From NCBI GenBank assembly GCA_021808485.1, contig JAKBBN010000015.1:1-47393 (forward strand): a DNA stretch of 47,393 bases, in the 5' to 3' direction. Of the stretch, positions 25,460 through 34,458 are shown piece after piece. The first letter of the stretch is position 1. Each line of letters begins with the position of its first letter. Source of the DNA: Planctomycetota bacterium (GTDB lineage: Bacteria > Planctomycetota > Phycisphaerae > WQYP01). The position numbers were made by a program, and so were the translations under genes. Below the pieces are notes generated by a model that saw only the letters and a program-made list of their open reading frames with translations, was not told the DNA's origin and made no database searches.

Positions 25460-25870
25460 ATGGCCCATTGGCTGCTCAAAACAGAGCCGGAAAGTTACAG
25501 TTTCGCCGATCTTGAGGTTGATGGAAAAGCCGTGTGGGACGGCGTGACCAATGCTCTGGCTCTCAAGAACCTGCGGCTCATCAAAAAAGGCGACACGGCA
25601 TTTATATACCATACCGGCGGGGAGCGGCAGATTGCCGGTATCGCCACGGCTCTCTGCGATGCATACGCGGACCCGCGGCAGAAGGATACAAAACTGGCTG
25701 TCGTGGATCTGGCGCCTTACCGGCGATTAACCCGCCCGGTGACATTGTCTGAAATCAAGTCTGATCGTGCTTTTGCCGGTTGGGATCTGCTGCGACTCAG
25801 CCGGCTGTCCGTAATGGCGGTATCCCCGCTTCATTGGCAGCGCATTTTGCAAATCAGCAGGTCCGCCTGA
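25460..25870 (+). CDS. EVE (PUA-like) domain protein
   Basis: A 136-residue protein that is a single EVE domain: it begins HWLLKTEPESYSFADL, followed by WDGVTNALALKNLRLIKKGD and IYHTGGERQIAGIATA, all typical of the family. EVE domains have a PUA-like fold and are thought to bind modified DNA or RNA bases; the biological role of stand-alone bacterial copies is not settled. The usual length is 135-155. The ATG at 25460 has an AAGGA ribosome-binding site; the frame opens earlier (25373) inside ricT. It is probably cotranscribed with ricT, an RNA-metabolism gene. It is convergent with the amidase gene. Confidence 0.88.
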   Translation: MAHWLLKTEPESYSFADLEVDGKAVWDGVTNALALKNLRLIKKGDTAFIYHTGGERQIAGIATALCDAYADPRQKDTKLAVVDLAPYRRLTRPVTLSEIKSDRAFAGWDLLRLSRLSVMAVSPLHWQRILQISRSA

Positions 25871-25907
25871 TGAATCGCGGCCGGCCTTCCCGGTTTAATT
25901 GCTCCCC

Positions 25908-26606
25908 TCACTTCTTTGCCCGGCGGCTCATCAGGAACTGCATGATCCCGCGGAAAACGGCTGCCGCTATCTTCCGCTGAAATACCGGGTTCGTCAGATG
26001 CCGCTCATCAATCGGGTTGGTGATGTATGCCGTCTCCACCAGTACGCAAGGAATTCGAGTGGAGCGGAGCACCACAAAATCAGCGCGCCGTTGCCTGTCC
26101 ACCGGTTCAATTGTCGCCAATTGCCTTGTGATCAGGCCGGCAAGCCTCGCCGAAGCTTTCCCTTCCGGATTTTGCACGGGTTGGGCGAAAACCGTTCCAC
26201 CGCGCCACGACGGTTTGCCTGCATTGGCATGAATGGATACAAACACTTTCGCTCCGGCTCGCTCGGCGATTATTCGCCGCTGCCGAAGCCCCACGTAATC
26301 ATCGCGTTGGCGCGTAAGTACCGCCCGGACTCCCGGCGCTTCGTCAATCAACCTCGCCAGGTCCAGACCAATCGGAAGCGTCACGTTCTTTTCAACGGCG
26401 CCATGACAACCGATGGCCCCCGGATCCCGTCCGCCATGTCCCGGGTCAATGGCGATGATGGTAAGCGGCGCTCTGTCCGCAATTGCCGGGCGGTGACTCA
26501 TGGCATGAGATCGGCGAACCATCATCGCGGCAGCCGGCAGCGATAGTGCGACCGCCACTGTCAGCAATTTCGCACGATTTTCCGTTCTCAATAAATAGGC
26601 GATCAT
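25908..26606 (-). CDS. N-acetylmuramoyl-L-alanine amidase (Amidase_3)
   Basis: A 232-residue zinc amidase that cleaves the bond between N-acetylmuramic acid and the peptide stem of peptidoglycan, outside the cytoplasm. A hydrophobic N-terminal segment (about 12-30) acts as signal anchor. Motifs: IDPGHGGRDPGA with His57, VEKN with Glu72, VSIHANA with His126 (the three zinc ligands), and VETAYITNP with catalytic Glu191. All expected residues are present. The ATG at 26606 has an AAAGGA site upstream; the longer frame to 26729 lacks one. It is divergent from the GH28 gene with 160 bases between the two starts. Confidence 0.92.
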   Translation of the reverse strand: MIAYLLRTENRAKLLTVAVALSLPAAAMMVRRSHAMSHRPAIADRAPLTIIAIDPGHGGRDPGAIGCHGAVEKNVTLPIGLDLARLIDEAPGVRAVLTRQRDDYVGLRQRRIIAERAGAKVFVSIHANAGKPSWRGGTVFAQPVQNPEGKASARLAGLITRQLATIEPVDRQRRADFVVLRSTRIPCVLVETAYITNPIDERHLTNPVFQRKIAAAVFRGIMQFLMSRRAKK

Positions 26607-26766
26607 GGTAATCCTTTCATCCGCGCCAATAGGCCGGAATATACCGCGGAAGGCAATTGTATTTGCAGCAAATGAATTATTCGTGAAAATACTTCTGGCC
26701 GTTGAAGTTCTGCAACCACAGGCGTTCACTAAACGTTCAAACTATCAGCGACTAAAGGAGTATTGC

Positions 26767-28209
26767 ATGCAGAGGAGTATTCTCCCCGACCGATTAACGA
26801 CAACATTGTCACGGATTTTGCTGTTGATGATCTGCGCCTCCATCAGTGCATGCGCCCGGCTTGCTCCGCAGGGCGGCGGCCGGACCGCCGCGCCGGTACG
26901 GGGCTCGCCTCCGCTCAAATTATCGGCCGCCGGTATTCCATGGCCCGCCGCACGGAAAATACTGCAGCGGATTCAGGCTCCCATTTTTCCGCATCGCCGT
27001 TTTTCGGTTATTCGATATGGCGCCGTCGGCAACGGCGTTCACGATGATACCCGTGCCATTTCCAGAACCGTCAGCGCCTGTGCCGCCGCGGGCGGCGGCG
27101 AGGTCATCGTTCCGCGGGGTACCTACCTGACCGGGGCGATACTGCTGAAAAGTGGTGTGAATCTGCATGTCAGCCGCGGCGCAACACTGCTGTTTTCCGG
27201 CAATCGGCGGGAGTATCCGCTGCGGCTTTCCCGCAATCAAGGAATTGACCTCATTAATTTTTCACCCTGCATTTACGCCTGCTCCAGTTCCGCCGTGGCC
27301 TTGACCGGGCATGGCGTGCTGGATGGCCGGCTCACCGGCCGCTGGGATTATGAGAATAACCGAAGTTGGCATCGGTTGGAGCGCATGCGCGACACCGGCG
27401 TGCGCATTGCTGATCGGGTCTTCGGTGCTTCCCATCCGCTGGGCGCCGCGATGGTGGAGTTTTACGATTGTCGCAACGTACTTATTTCCGGTATTCACGT
27501 GGTAAACGCATGTTGGTGGCAGCTTCATCCGACATTGTGCCGCAATGTGACCATCAGAAATGTCCACACGGATTCCACACACGGCAATTCTGACGGATGC
27601 GATGTGGATTCCTGCCGGGATGTCTGGATAAACCATTGCACCTTTTTTGCCGGTGATGACTGCATTTCCCTTAAGTCCGGACGCGACCCGGATAAATTTC
27701 GCAGCCCGTTGCCCTGCCGGGATATTGTTATCACTGATTGCCGTTTTGCCGGTCCCTGGGGCATGATCAGCTGCGGCAGCGAAGAGAGTGAGGGTGTGGA
27801 GCATGTATTTGGCTGGGACCTGCATGCGGTGCAACACGGGCAGTTCAATGGCGTGCGCTATGCGCTATATGCAAAGGCCAATTCTGTTCGTGGCGGCTTT
27901 GTTCGCGATGTACATCTGGGAAATATCCACGGCCGCTGCTTCGTGGCTTTTGCCCATCTCACGCTTGTTTACGGTCCGCACCATGGTCATAACTTCCCAA
28001 TATTTTCAGGAATTCATTTTCGCGACATCCGCGGATTCTCTGCGCCGGAACTTCTGTTTCTTGTGGGAATTCCCCACGATTTCATAGGACCGTTGACCAT
28101 GACGAATTGCCGTTTTACCGGAATAACGCACCGAAACCAGATTTATCGTGCGCCACACGTCGTTTTAAACGGCGTTTGGGTGAATGGTCGCGCGGTCAAG
28201 TCTCCGTAA
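26767..28209 (+). CDS. GH28 polygalacturonase-like lipoprotein
   Basis: A 480-residue right-handed beta-helix enzyme of family GH28, acting on pectin galacturonan or rhamnogalacturonan. A lipobox (ISAC, Cys29) after a basic and hydrophobic start predicts a lipoprotein. The family entry segment reads FSVIRYGAVGNGVHDDTRAI. Catalytic motifs: NSDG at 274-277 (one of three aspartates) and GDDCISLKSG from 296 with Asp297-Asp298. The third motif, normally with His in HG-x-GSE, reads WGMISCGSE at 331-339, so the His is apparently replaced by Trp. The basic R-x-K motif is degenerate (YALYAKAN, Lys370). AAGGAG stands 7 bases before the ATG. Confidence 0.87.
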   Translation: MQRSILPDRLTTTLSRILLLMICASISACARLAPQGGGRTAAPVRGSPPLKLSAAGIPWPAARKILQRIQAPIFPHRRFSVIRYGAVGNGVHDDTRAISRTVSACAAAGGGEVIVPRGTYLTGAILLKSGVNLHVSRGATLLFSGNRREYPLRLSRNQGIDLINFSPCIYACSSSAVALTGHGVLDGRLTGRWDYENNRSWHRLERMRDTGVRIADRVFGASHPLGAAMVEFYDCRNVLISGIHVVNACWWQLHPTLCRNVTIRNVHTDSTHGNSDGCDVDSCRDVWINHCTFFAGDDCISLKSGRDPDKFRSPLPCRDIVITDCRFAGPWGMISCGSEESEGVEHVFGWDLHAVQHGQFNGVRYALYAKANSVRGGFVRDVHLGNIHGRCFVAFAHLTLVYGPHHGHNFPIFSGIHFRDIRGFSAPELLFLVGIPHDFIGPLTMTNCRFTGITHRNQIYRAPHVVLNGVWVNGRAVKSP

Positions 28210-28457
28210 CGTGCAGATGGTTTGGTTATACAACCGCCGCCGACGAACGCCGCCGGTGAACATGGTACGGCAAGCATCGGATCCAGTGTTTGTGCGATTG
28301 CCTGTGGTCCACCATTGCCCACTGAATCCAATATCAAAATTTCAGCGAGTTTGAATTCCTGTATCCGTCCGCCACGACTACTTTGCGCAGACGCCCGCAT
28401 CTTCCTAATTCAGATAGGCGACCGATTACAAATTTGCGAATAATTTTTGTTTGGTAG
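28210..28457. other. Intergenic, no recognisable gene
   Basis: No supported gene on either strand between the GH28 stop and the small RNA candidate. An 85-codon minus-strand frame (28143-28400) has no family motif and overlaps the GH28 end. Confidence 0.45.
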
Positions 28458-28539
28458 AAAAAAAATGCCGCCACGGGGCTGCCGAGTGGGGCGCGACAGC
28501 TTTCGTGCGGGCAAAGTGGGAACCCACACGGTGGCGGCG
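28458..28539 (-). ncRNA. Candidate ~80-nt structured small RNA
   Basis: Read on the minus strand, the sequence folds into a three-way junction. P1 pairs 28538-28531 with 28474-28467 (8 bp, GCCGCCAC/GTGGCGGC). P2 pairs 28530-28523 with 28511-28504 (8 bp). P3 pairs 28500-28494 with 28484-28478 (7 bp). P1 is followed by a base and eight U's (28465-28458), as in a terminator. A -10 box TATAAT (28551-28546) would start transcription near 28539, at the foot of P1; the -35 region is weak (TTTCCT). One pair in P2 and one in P3 are G-U on the minus strand but C-A mismatches on the plus strand, so the minus strand is the likely transcript. Both loops contain CCCAC. I match it to no known RNA family; SRP RNA and tRNA do not fit. 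Confidence 0.65.
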
Positions 28540-28559
28540 AGGATCATTATAGCACAATT

Positions 28560-28796
28560 CTTTACTGCAGGAAAACAAACCTTGCAAAAAAAAATGCTAT
28601 CTTAACTCCACGTTTTAATCTGAAACCTTGCTTAAACTCGTTCCAATAAAACGCTAATTTTTCAATCAACTCGGTAACTTTGTGGCAGATTCGCTCGTTT
28701 CCTGCGACTTGCCTCCAGCCTCTCGAGTATTTTAGGAAGTATACTTCAGTAATTGGACTTGTCAAGTGATTTTCTAAAATTTTGTTAATATTCCTA
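28560..28796. other. AT-rich intergenic stretch
   Basis: Markedly AT-richer than its surroundings. A 93-codon minus-strand frame spans it (28562-28843), but its first codons are read from the direct repeats and no family motif is visible, so I do not call it a gene. It contains an ACTTG-T-CAAGT palindrome at 28757-28767, related to the repeats just downstream. Confidence 0.4.
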
Positions 28797-28858
28797 TCAA
28801 GGATTACTTGACGACTCAAGTCAAGGATTACTTGACGACTCAAGGATTACCTGACGAC
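28797..28858 (+). repeat. Three direct repeats of a 19-bp unit with inner dyad
   Basis: TCAAGGATTACTTGACGAC occurs at 28797-28815 and 28821-28839, and with one change (CTTGA to CCTGA) at 28840-28858. Units 1 and 2 are separated by an extra TCAAG; units 2 and 3 abut. Each of the first two units contains the dyad TCAAG-N5-CTTGA, so the array looks like a cluster of protein-binding half sites. It lies about 110 bases upstream of the gene at 28969 and about 250 bases upstream of the small RNA promoter. Confidence 0.75.
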
Positions 28859-28968
28859 GGGTTAGCTGATCCAACGATGCCGGCAATTCAACCCAAGACC
28901 ATGGCCGCCCATCGCGCTTTGCCAATATGTCACTTGAGCAAATGCGCCGGCCAGCCTAAAGTCATCGC

Positions 28969-30708
28969 ATGATGCATCAGCAGCCCACCTCCTCGCCGGC
29001 AGCTCCGGATTACCCTGCTACTCCTCTCGTATTGCCGGATGAAGGTTCCATCATCGTGCCCCGGCTTCACGGGCAGGTCCTGATTGAACCACCCGCATCA
29101 CGGCTGTTTCAGGCGATTGAAATGCCGCCCGGAAGGTATAGTTTCTCCCGCCATTCGGATATTTTGGGCATACCGGAATTTGGCCGACTCGCCGACATCG
29201 CGCGGCAGGATTTATACCAGGCGGTATGCACCCATGCGGCGGCCACGGGCATGCCCGCACCCGCCATGGAAATTATCCATCGCCCTTGGATCGTGACCGG
29301 ACATCAGTCGGAATTTTATCACGCCGGCGTATGGGCCAAGGTCTTGGCGGCGGACATTTTGGCCCGTCAGGCCGGCGCCCAGGCCTTTGACCTGATTGTG
29401 GATCATGATTTACTGAATGAATGCGGATTTGCTTTGCCGGTGCCGGATTCTGAAAACGCCGGCCAATGGCGAAAAGATCCTGTCGATTGGGGAAAGCCCG
29501 AAGCGGTCCCCTCGCAATTTATTGATGCACCGCGGCACCGCCGGAAGCAGGAATGGATCCATGCGGTAAAGCAATCCGCCTCCCGCGGTCCGGTCGGTAT
29601 TTCCGGGCCGCTCCTTGAATTTCTGGATGAAATGTCCGCCGACGACGGCGCGGAATTTGTGCCATGGCTCAGCCGGGCGAGGGCGGGATTTGAAAGGGCC
29701 ATGGGCCTGGAGGTGTGGCATGCACCCTGCAGTCTTTTGTGCGCCGGTGATGCATGGATTATTTTCGTACTCTCATGGATAGCCCGGGCCCGTTCATGGG
29801 CCGCGGTCTACAACGCGGCCCTGGCGGACTATCGGCTTGCCAACGATATTGCCAGTCCCGGCCAGCCGATGCCGGACTTGTTGTCAGGGGCTGATCAGGT
29901 GGAAATGCCTTTCTGGATATTCGGCGTTAACCAACCACGGTCGCGCCTGATACTGGACACCGCATCAGGTGCGGTATTCGCCGCCGGCAAATCGATTCCT
30001 TTGCAACCGCTGCTGGCCGGGACTCTGTCCCAGCGTCTGACTTATTTCCGACAGCAATTCGACGCCGCCGGGCTGTTTGTCCGCCCGCGGGCCCTGACCC
30101 TTACAATATTCGCCCGCGGCTTTCTTGCCGATCTATTTATTCACGGTATCGGCGGCGCGTTATATGATCGTATTACGGACCGGATTATGTCGCAGTTATT
30201 CGGCACGCCGCCGCCCTATGCGTGTATATCCGCGGGTTGGCTGCTGCCGTTTCCGGAACATGCCGAATCTCCGTTGCCGCCGTCAACCATTCGCGGTTTG
30301 CGCCATCATCTATGGCATAATCCCGATTTTTCCGCGGCTTTGGCGGATCCCACGCTGTCCGATGCCGCACTGCGGGAACTGCGCCAGTTGGCCGCCGAAC
30401 GCCGGCAGATTATTCAAACGCTTGCCGATTCACCGGTGCACGATCGCACCTCAACGATTGCCGGGGCACGCGCGGCCGGTCGCCGCCGGCGGACAATTTT
30501 ATTTCGGCGGCTGCATGACATTATCCGCCGCTGCCATCAACTGTATCCCGCTCCGTTGAGCAAGCTTGATGCCGCACTGGCCGGGGCGGAGATTGCTCTC
30601 CGGCAGCGGCAGGTAACAGAGTGGCGGGAATATTTTTTCGCGATCCATCCGCGTGATTCACTGGTGAACTTGCACAATGCTCTCCGGCAGCGTCTTGGCA
30701 GGCAGTAA
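28969..30708 (+). CDS. Conserved hypothetical protein, distant BshC-like motif
   Basis: A 579-residue soluble protein, with no signal peptide or membrane helix. I do not recognise the family for certain. Residues 108-128 (WIVTGHQSEFYHAGVWAKVL) resemble the VxTGxQ-x-G...K segment of BshC, the cysteine-adding enzyme of bacillithiol synthesis. The segment at 373-406 (RPRALTLTIFARGFLADLF and IHGIGGALYDRITDRI) is reminiscent of the same group. Residues 460-579 are helical and basic, likely a coiled coil. BshC is about 540 residues long, so the length is compatible. A BshC-related or divergent role is an inference only. It is convergent with rhaB, 106 bases away. Confidence 0.6.
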   Translation: MMHQQPTSSPAAPDYPATPLVLPDEGSIIVPRLHGQVLIEPPASRLFQAIEMPPGRYSFSRHSDILGIPEFGRLADIARQDLYQAVCTHAAATGMPAPAMEIIHRPWIVTGHQSEFYHAGVWAKVLAADILARQAGAQAFDLIVDHDLLNECGFALPVPDSENAGQWRKDPVDWGKPEAVPSQFIDAPRHRRKQEWIHAVKQSASRGPVGISGPLLEFLDEMSADDGAEFVPWLSRARAGFERAMGLEVWHAPCSLLCAGDAWIIFVLSWIARARSWAAVYNAALADYRLANDIASPGQPMPDLLSGADQVEMPFWIFGVNQPRSRLILDTASGAVFAAGKSIPLQPLLAGTLSQRLTYFRQQFDAAGLFVRPRALTLTIFARGFLADLFIHGIGGALYDRITDRIMSQLFGTPPPYACISAGWLLPFPEHAESPLPPSTIRGLRHHLWHNPDFSAALADPTLSDAALRELRQLAAERRQIIQTLADSPVHDRTSTIAGARAAGRRRRTILFRRLHDIIRRCHQLYPAPLSKLDAALAGAEIALRQRQVTEWREYFFAIHPRDSLVNLHNALRQRLGRQ

Positions 30709-30814
30709 ATCCTTTGGCTCAACGAATAAAATGACGATCCGCCCGCCCGTGGGGATTTCAAGCTGAATCAGCCTTGCATCACTTTGGGGGGACGGCGCGG
30801 CACTATGGACGAAA

Positions 30815-32239
<1,425 letters not shown>

Positions 32240-32645
32240 CAGTTGTTTCCTCGGTCCGTACCGCCTTTTGCTTTCCGGATGATAACCGCCGTCTGTTTGT
32301 CCGGCCAGCCGAAAAACGGCTGACGGGGCCGCATTAACAAGACAATTGCGGCAACCTTGATCAATTCAACTGAACCTTTCATGCGGGCAACGCCGATGTG
32401 GTAGGGGCGGCTACCGGCGCAACGGAAACAAGCGATGAAGTCATCCAACTCGCCGGGAATAACCGGCTGGATATGCCACGAACCGGCAATTCACGCGGCC
32501 GCAGGACGCCGCGCGGAAAACCATATAAACCCGCAGTCCCTCAGGCATCTGAACCGAATCTCCAATTCCGGTTGAACCAATCCCCACGCCGACCCGTGAA
32601 TAACAGCGTCCTCACTCCATATCCGCCGGATAATTCGTAGCGTCC
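32240..32645. other. Divergent intergenic region, no gene
   Basis: Between rhaB (-) and GH27 (+). Short frames on both strands lack motifs. The minus-strand frame 32239-32448 just touches the rhaB start, but its sequence looks random. I found no clear rhaB promoter or operator here. Confidence 0.4.
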
Positions 32646-32673
32646 TTGACAACACTGTCCTGGAAAATAATAA
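32646..32673 (+). promoter_or_regulatory. Promoter of the second GH27 gene
   Basis: TTGACA (32646-32651), perfect consensus, 16-base spacer, then TAATAA (32668-32673), or AATAAT one base later with 17 bases. It lies 45 bases before the start codon. GACA and TGTC just inside the spacer form a small dyad. Confidence 0.55.
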
Positions 32674-32717
32674 TCAAAGTTATATAAATTCGATCAATTG
32701 CAAAGGGATCAACTGCC

Positions 32718-34403
32718 ATGCAAACTCGCCGTCGTTATATTTTCCTGGCGGCAACTCTCCTGACATTTACCGCGATCGGCCCAAGTTTCGCCGCCGGCGG
32801 CCGCAATGGCCGGCTGATGCGCTTTCCCCTGCCTCCGATGGGCTGGGGGTCATGGAACAGTTTTTCCAACACCATTGATTCCAAGATTGTCGTGTCACAG
32901 GCTCATGCCATCATTTCCACCGGCATGCTCGCCGCAGGTTACAAATACATGCTCATGGATGAGGGCTGGTGGATTGGAAAACGCGATTCAAAAGGGAACA
33001 TTATTGTTGACCCTCGTCAGTGGCCGGCGCTGCGGCCGGGCGAAAAGCCCGGTGATATGCGCAACATCGTCCGCTTTCTCCATCGGCTCGGCTTGAAGGC
33101 GGGCATATATACCGATGCGGGTCCTTTTGGTTGCAGCTTCCCCTATCCGGATATCGGCCCGCACCGGCCCGGCACCGGCAGTCTCGGACACTATGATCAG
33201 GATATGCTCCGCTTTGCGCAGCAGGGGTTTGATTACATCAAGGTGGACTGGTGCGGAGGGAACGCCAGGAATCTTGATCCGGCGACGCAATACACCCAGA
33301 TTGGTCGCGCCCTTGAACGCGCTCGAGCCGTCACCGGACACTCTCTGTTCTTTTCAATCTGCGAGTGGGGAAACCAGAGTCCATGGACCTGGGCGCCGGG
33401 TATTGCGGACATGCACGGAGTCATGTGGCGTACCGGCGGGGATATTTCCTGGCCGATTGTCGATGTCCCGTCCGAGGCCGGCCGGCGCGTAAGTCTGCAA
33501 AATGTATTGAATAATTTTTCCGCCGGTATTCACCCGGAGGCTCAGCACACCGGCTATTACAATGATCTGGACATGATGATCGTGGGCATGCGCGGCATGT
33601 CCCTTTCCGACGATCGTGTGCATATGAGCCTGTGGGCCATATCCGGTGCGCCGTTGATTGTGGGTGCGGACCTCACCAAGCTTACCAAGGCCCAGGCCGC
33701 CGTTCTTACCAATCGCGATGCGGTGGCCATTGACCAGGACCCGATGGGAGTACAATGCATCCAGGTCGGCCGCGGCGCGCCCGGACTGCAAGTTTGGGCC
33801 AAACCGATGGCCGGCGCCGGTGTGCGTGCCGTTGTACTTTTAAATCGCACACCCCACGCCGCGCCCATAATCGTGCGCTGGAGCGGTATCGGGCTACGCT
33901 CCCAAACGCGAGCATTCGTAAAAAATGTCTGGTCTCCGCGGAATTCGGGGATGCACACGGCCGCATTCACCGCCACTGTTCCAGCCCACGACGCGGACCT
34001 GCTCATTGTATCTGGTAAAGCGGCGGCGCCTTTGACGTATCGGTCCCGGGTTGCGCCGCCGGTCAATGACCTCCGTCAAAGCCTCGCCGCCCGGTGCAGC
34101 GGAATTTATGACGCCGCTGATCATGCGGTTTTTCGTGGAATTTCCGCAAGTCGCCCCTCCACTTATATTGAAATCCAATACAAGAACACCGGCCCGCATG
34201 CCATCGTCGCACGGCTTGCGGTCAACGGGCAATATGTCACACGCGTGCAGTTTCCCTCCACCACCGCGGCCCCGGGTGGAATCGGCATGGTGCCGCTGGA
34301 GGTCCGTTTCGGCAATCCCGGCGGCACGAACGAACTCCGCTTTGCCTCTCCATGCATGAACGCGTTGCTGAATATCCGTTCCGTTACCGTGTTGCCATGG
34401 TAA
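32718..34403 (+). CDS. GH27 alpha-galactosidase with C-terminal beta-sandwich
   Basis: A 561-residue secreted enzyme. A signal peptide covers about 1-26 (RRRYIFLAATLLTFTAIGPSFAA). The GH27 barrel starts at PPMGWGSWNSF. The nucleophile is Asp177 in YIKVDWCGG, the classical form, and the acid/base is Asp242 in WRTGGDIS. YYNDLDMMIVGM and ISGAPLIVGADL follow the family pattern. After the GH27 Greek-key domain, residues about 440-561 form a CBM6/35-like beta-sandwich (YIEIQYKNTG, then NELRFASPCMNALLNIRSVTV). The substrate is likely alpha-galactose on plant polysaccharides. It has its own TTGACA promoter and is convergent with the GH31 gene. Confidence 0.9.
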   Translation: MQTRRRYIFLAATLLTFTAIGPSFAAGGRNGRLMRFPLPPMGWGSWNSFSNTIDSKIVVSQAHAIISTGMLAAGYKYMLMDEGWWIGKRDSKGNIIVDPRQWPALRPGEKPGDMRNIVRFLHRLGLKAGIYTDAGPFGCSFPYPDIGPHRPGTGSLGHYDQDMLRFAQQGFDYIKVDWCGGNARNLDPATQYTQIGRALERARAVTGHSLFFSICEWGNQSPWTWAPGIADMHGVMWRTGGDISWPIVDVPSEAGRRVSLQNVLNNFSAGIHPEAQHTGYYNDLDMMIVGMRGMSLSDDRVHMSLWAISGAPLIVGADLTKLTKAQAAVLTNRDAVAIDQDPMGVQCIQVGRGAPGLQVWAKPMAGAGVRAVVLLNRTPHAAPIIVRWSGIGLRSQTRAFVKNVWSPRNSGMHTAAFTATVPAHDADLLIVSGKAAAPLTYRSRVAPPVNDLRQSLAARCSGIYDAADHAVFRGISASRPSTYIEIQYKNTGPHAIVARLAVNGQYVTRVQFPSTTAAPGGIGMVPLEVRFGNPGGTNELRFASPCMNALLNIRSVTVLPW

Positions 34404-34458
34404 CGCCGGCTTCGCAACTGCCCGGGCCGCCGCGCGGCTGTCCATGCGAGTCCGCTGT

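Noticed and set aside
28143..28400. 85-residue minus-strand frame overlapping the GH28 end
   Set aside because: Overlaps a supported gene by 67 bases and has no motif; its AGGA is only two bases from the ATG.
28458..28539. SRP (4.5S) RNA or tRNA at the small RNA locus
   Set aside because: The conserved SRP domain IV loop (GGAAG and AGCAG parts) is absent, and there is no cloverleaf or T-loop.
28562..28843. 93-residue minus-strand ORF in the AT-rich gap
   Set aside because: Its start (SRQVILDLSRQVILD) is just translated direct repeat, and the rest shows no family or ribosome-binding site.
28797..28858. CRISPR array
   Set aside because: Repeats of 19 bp abut or are separated by 5 bases, so there are no spacers, and no cas genes are near.
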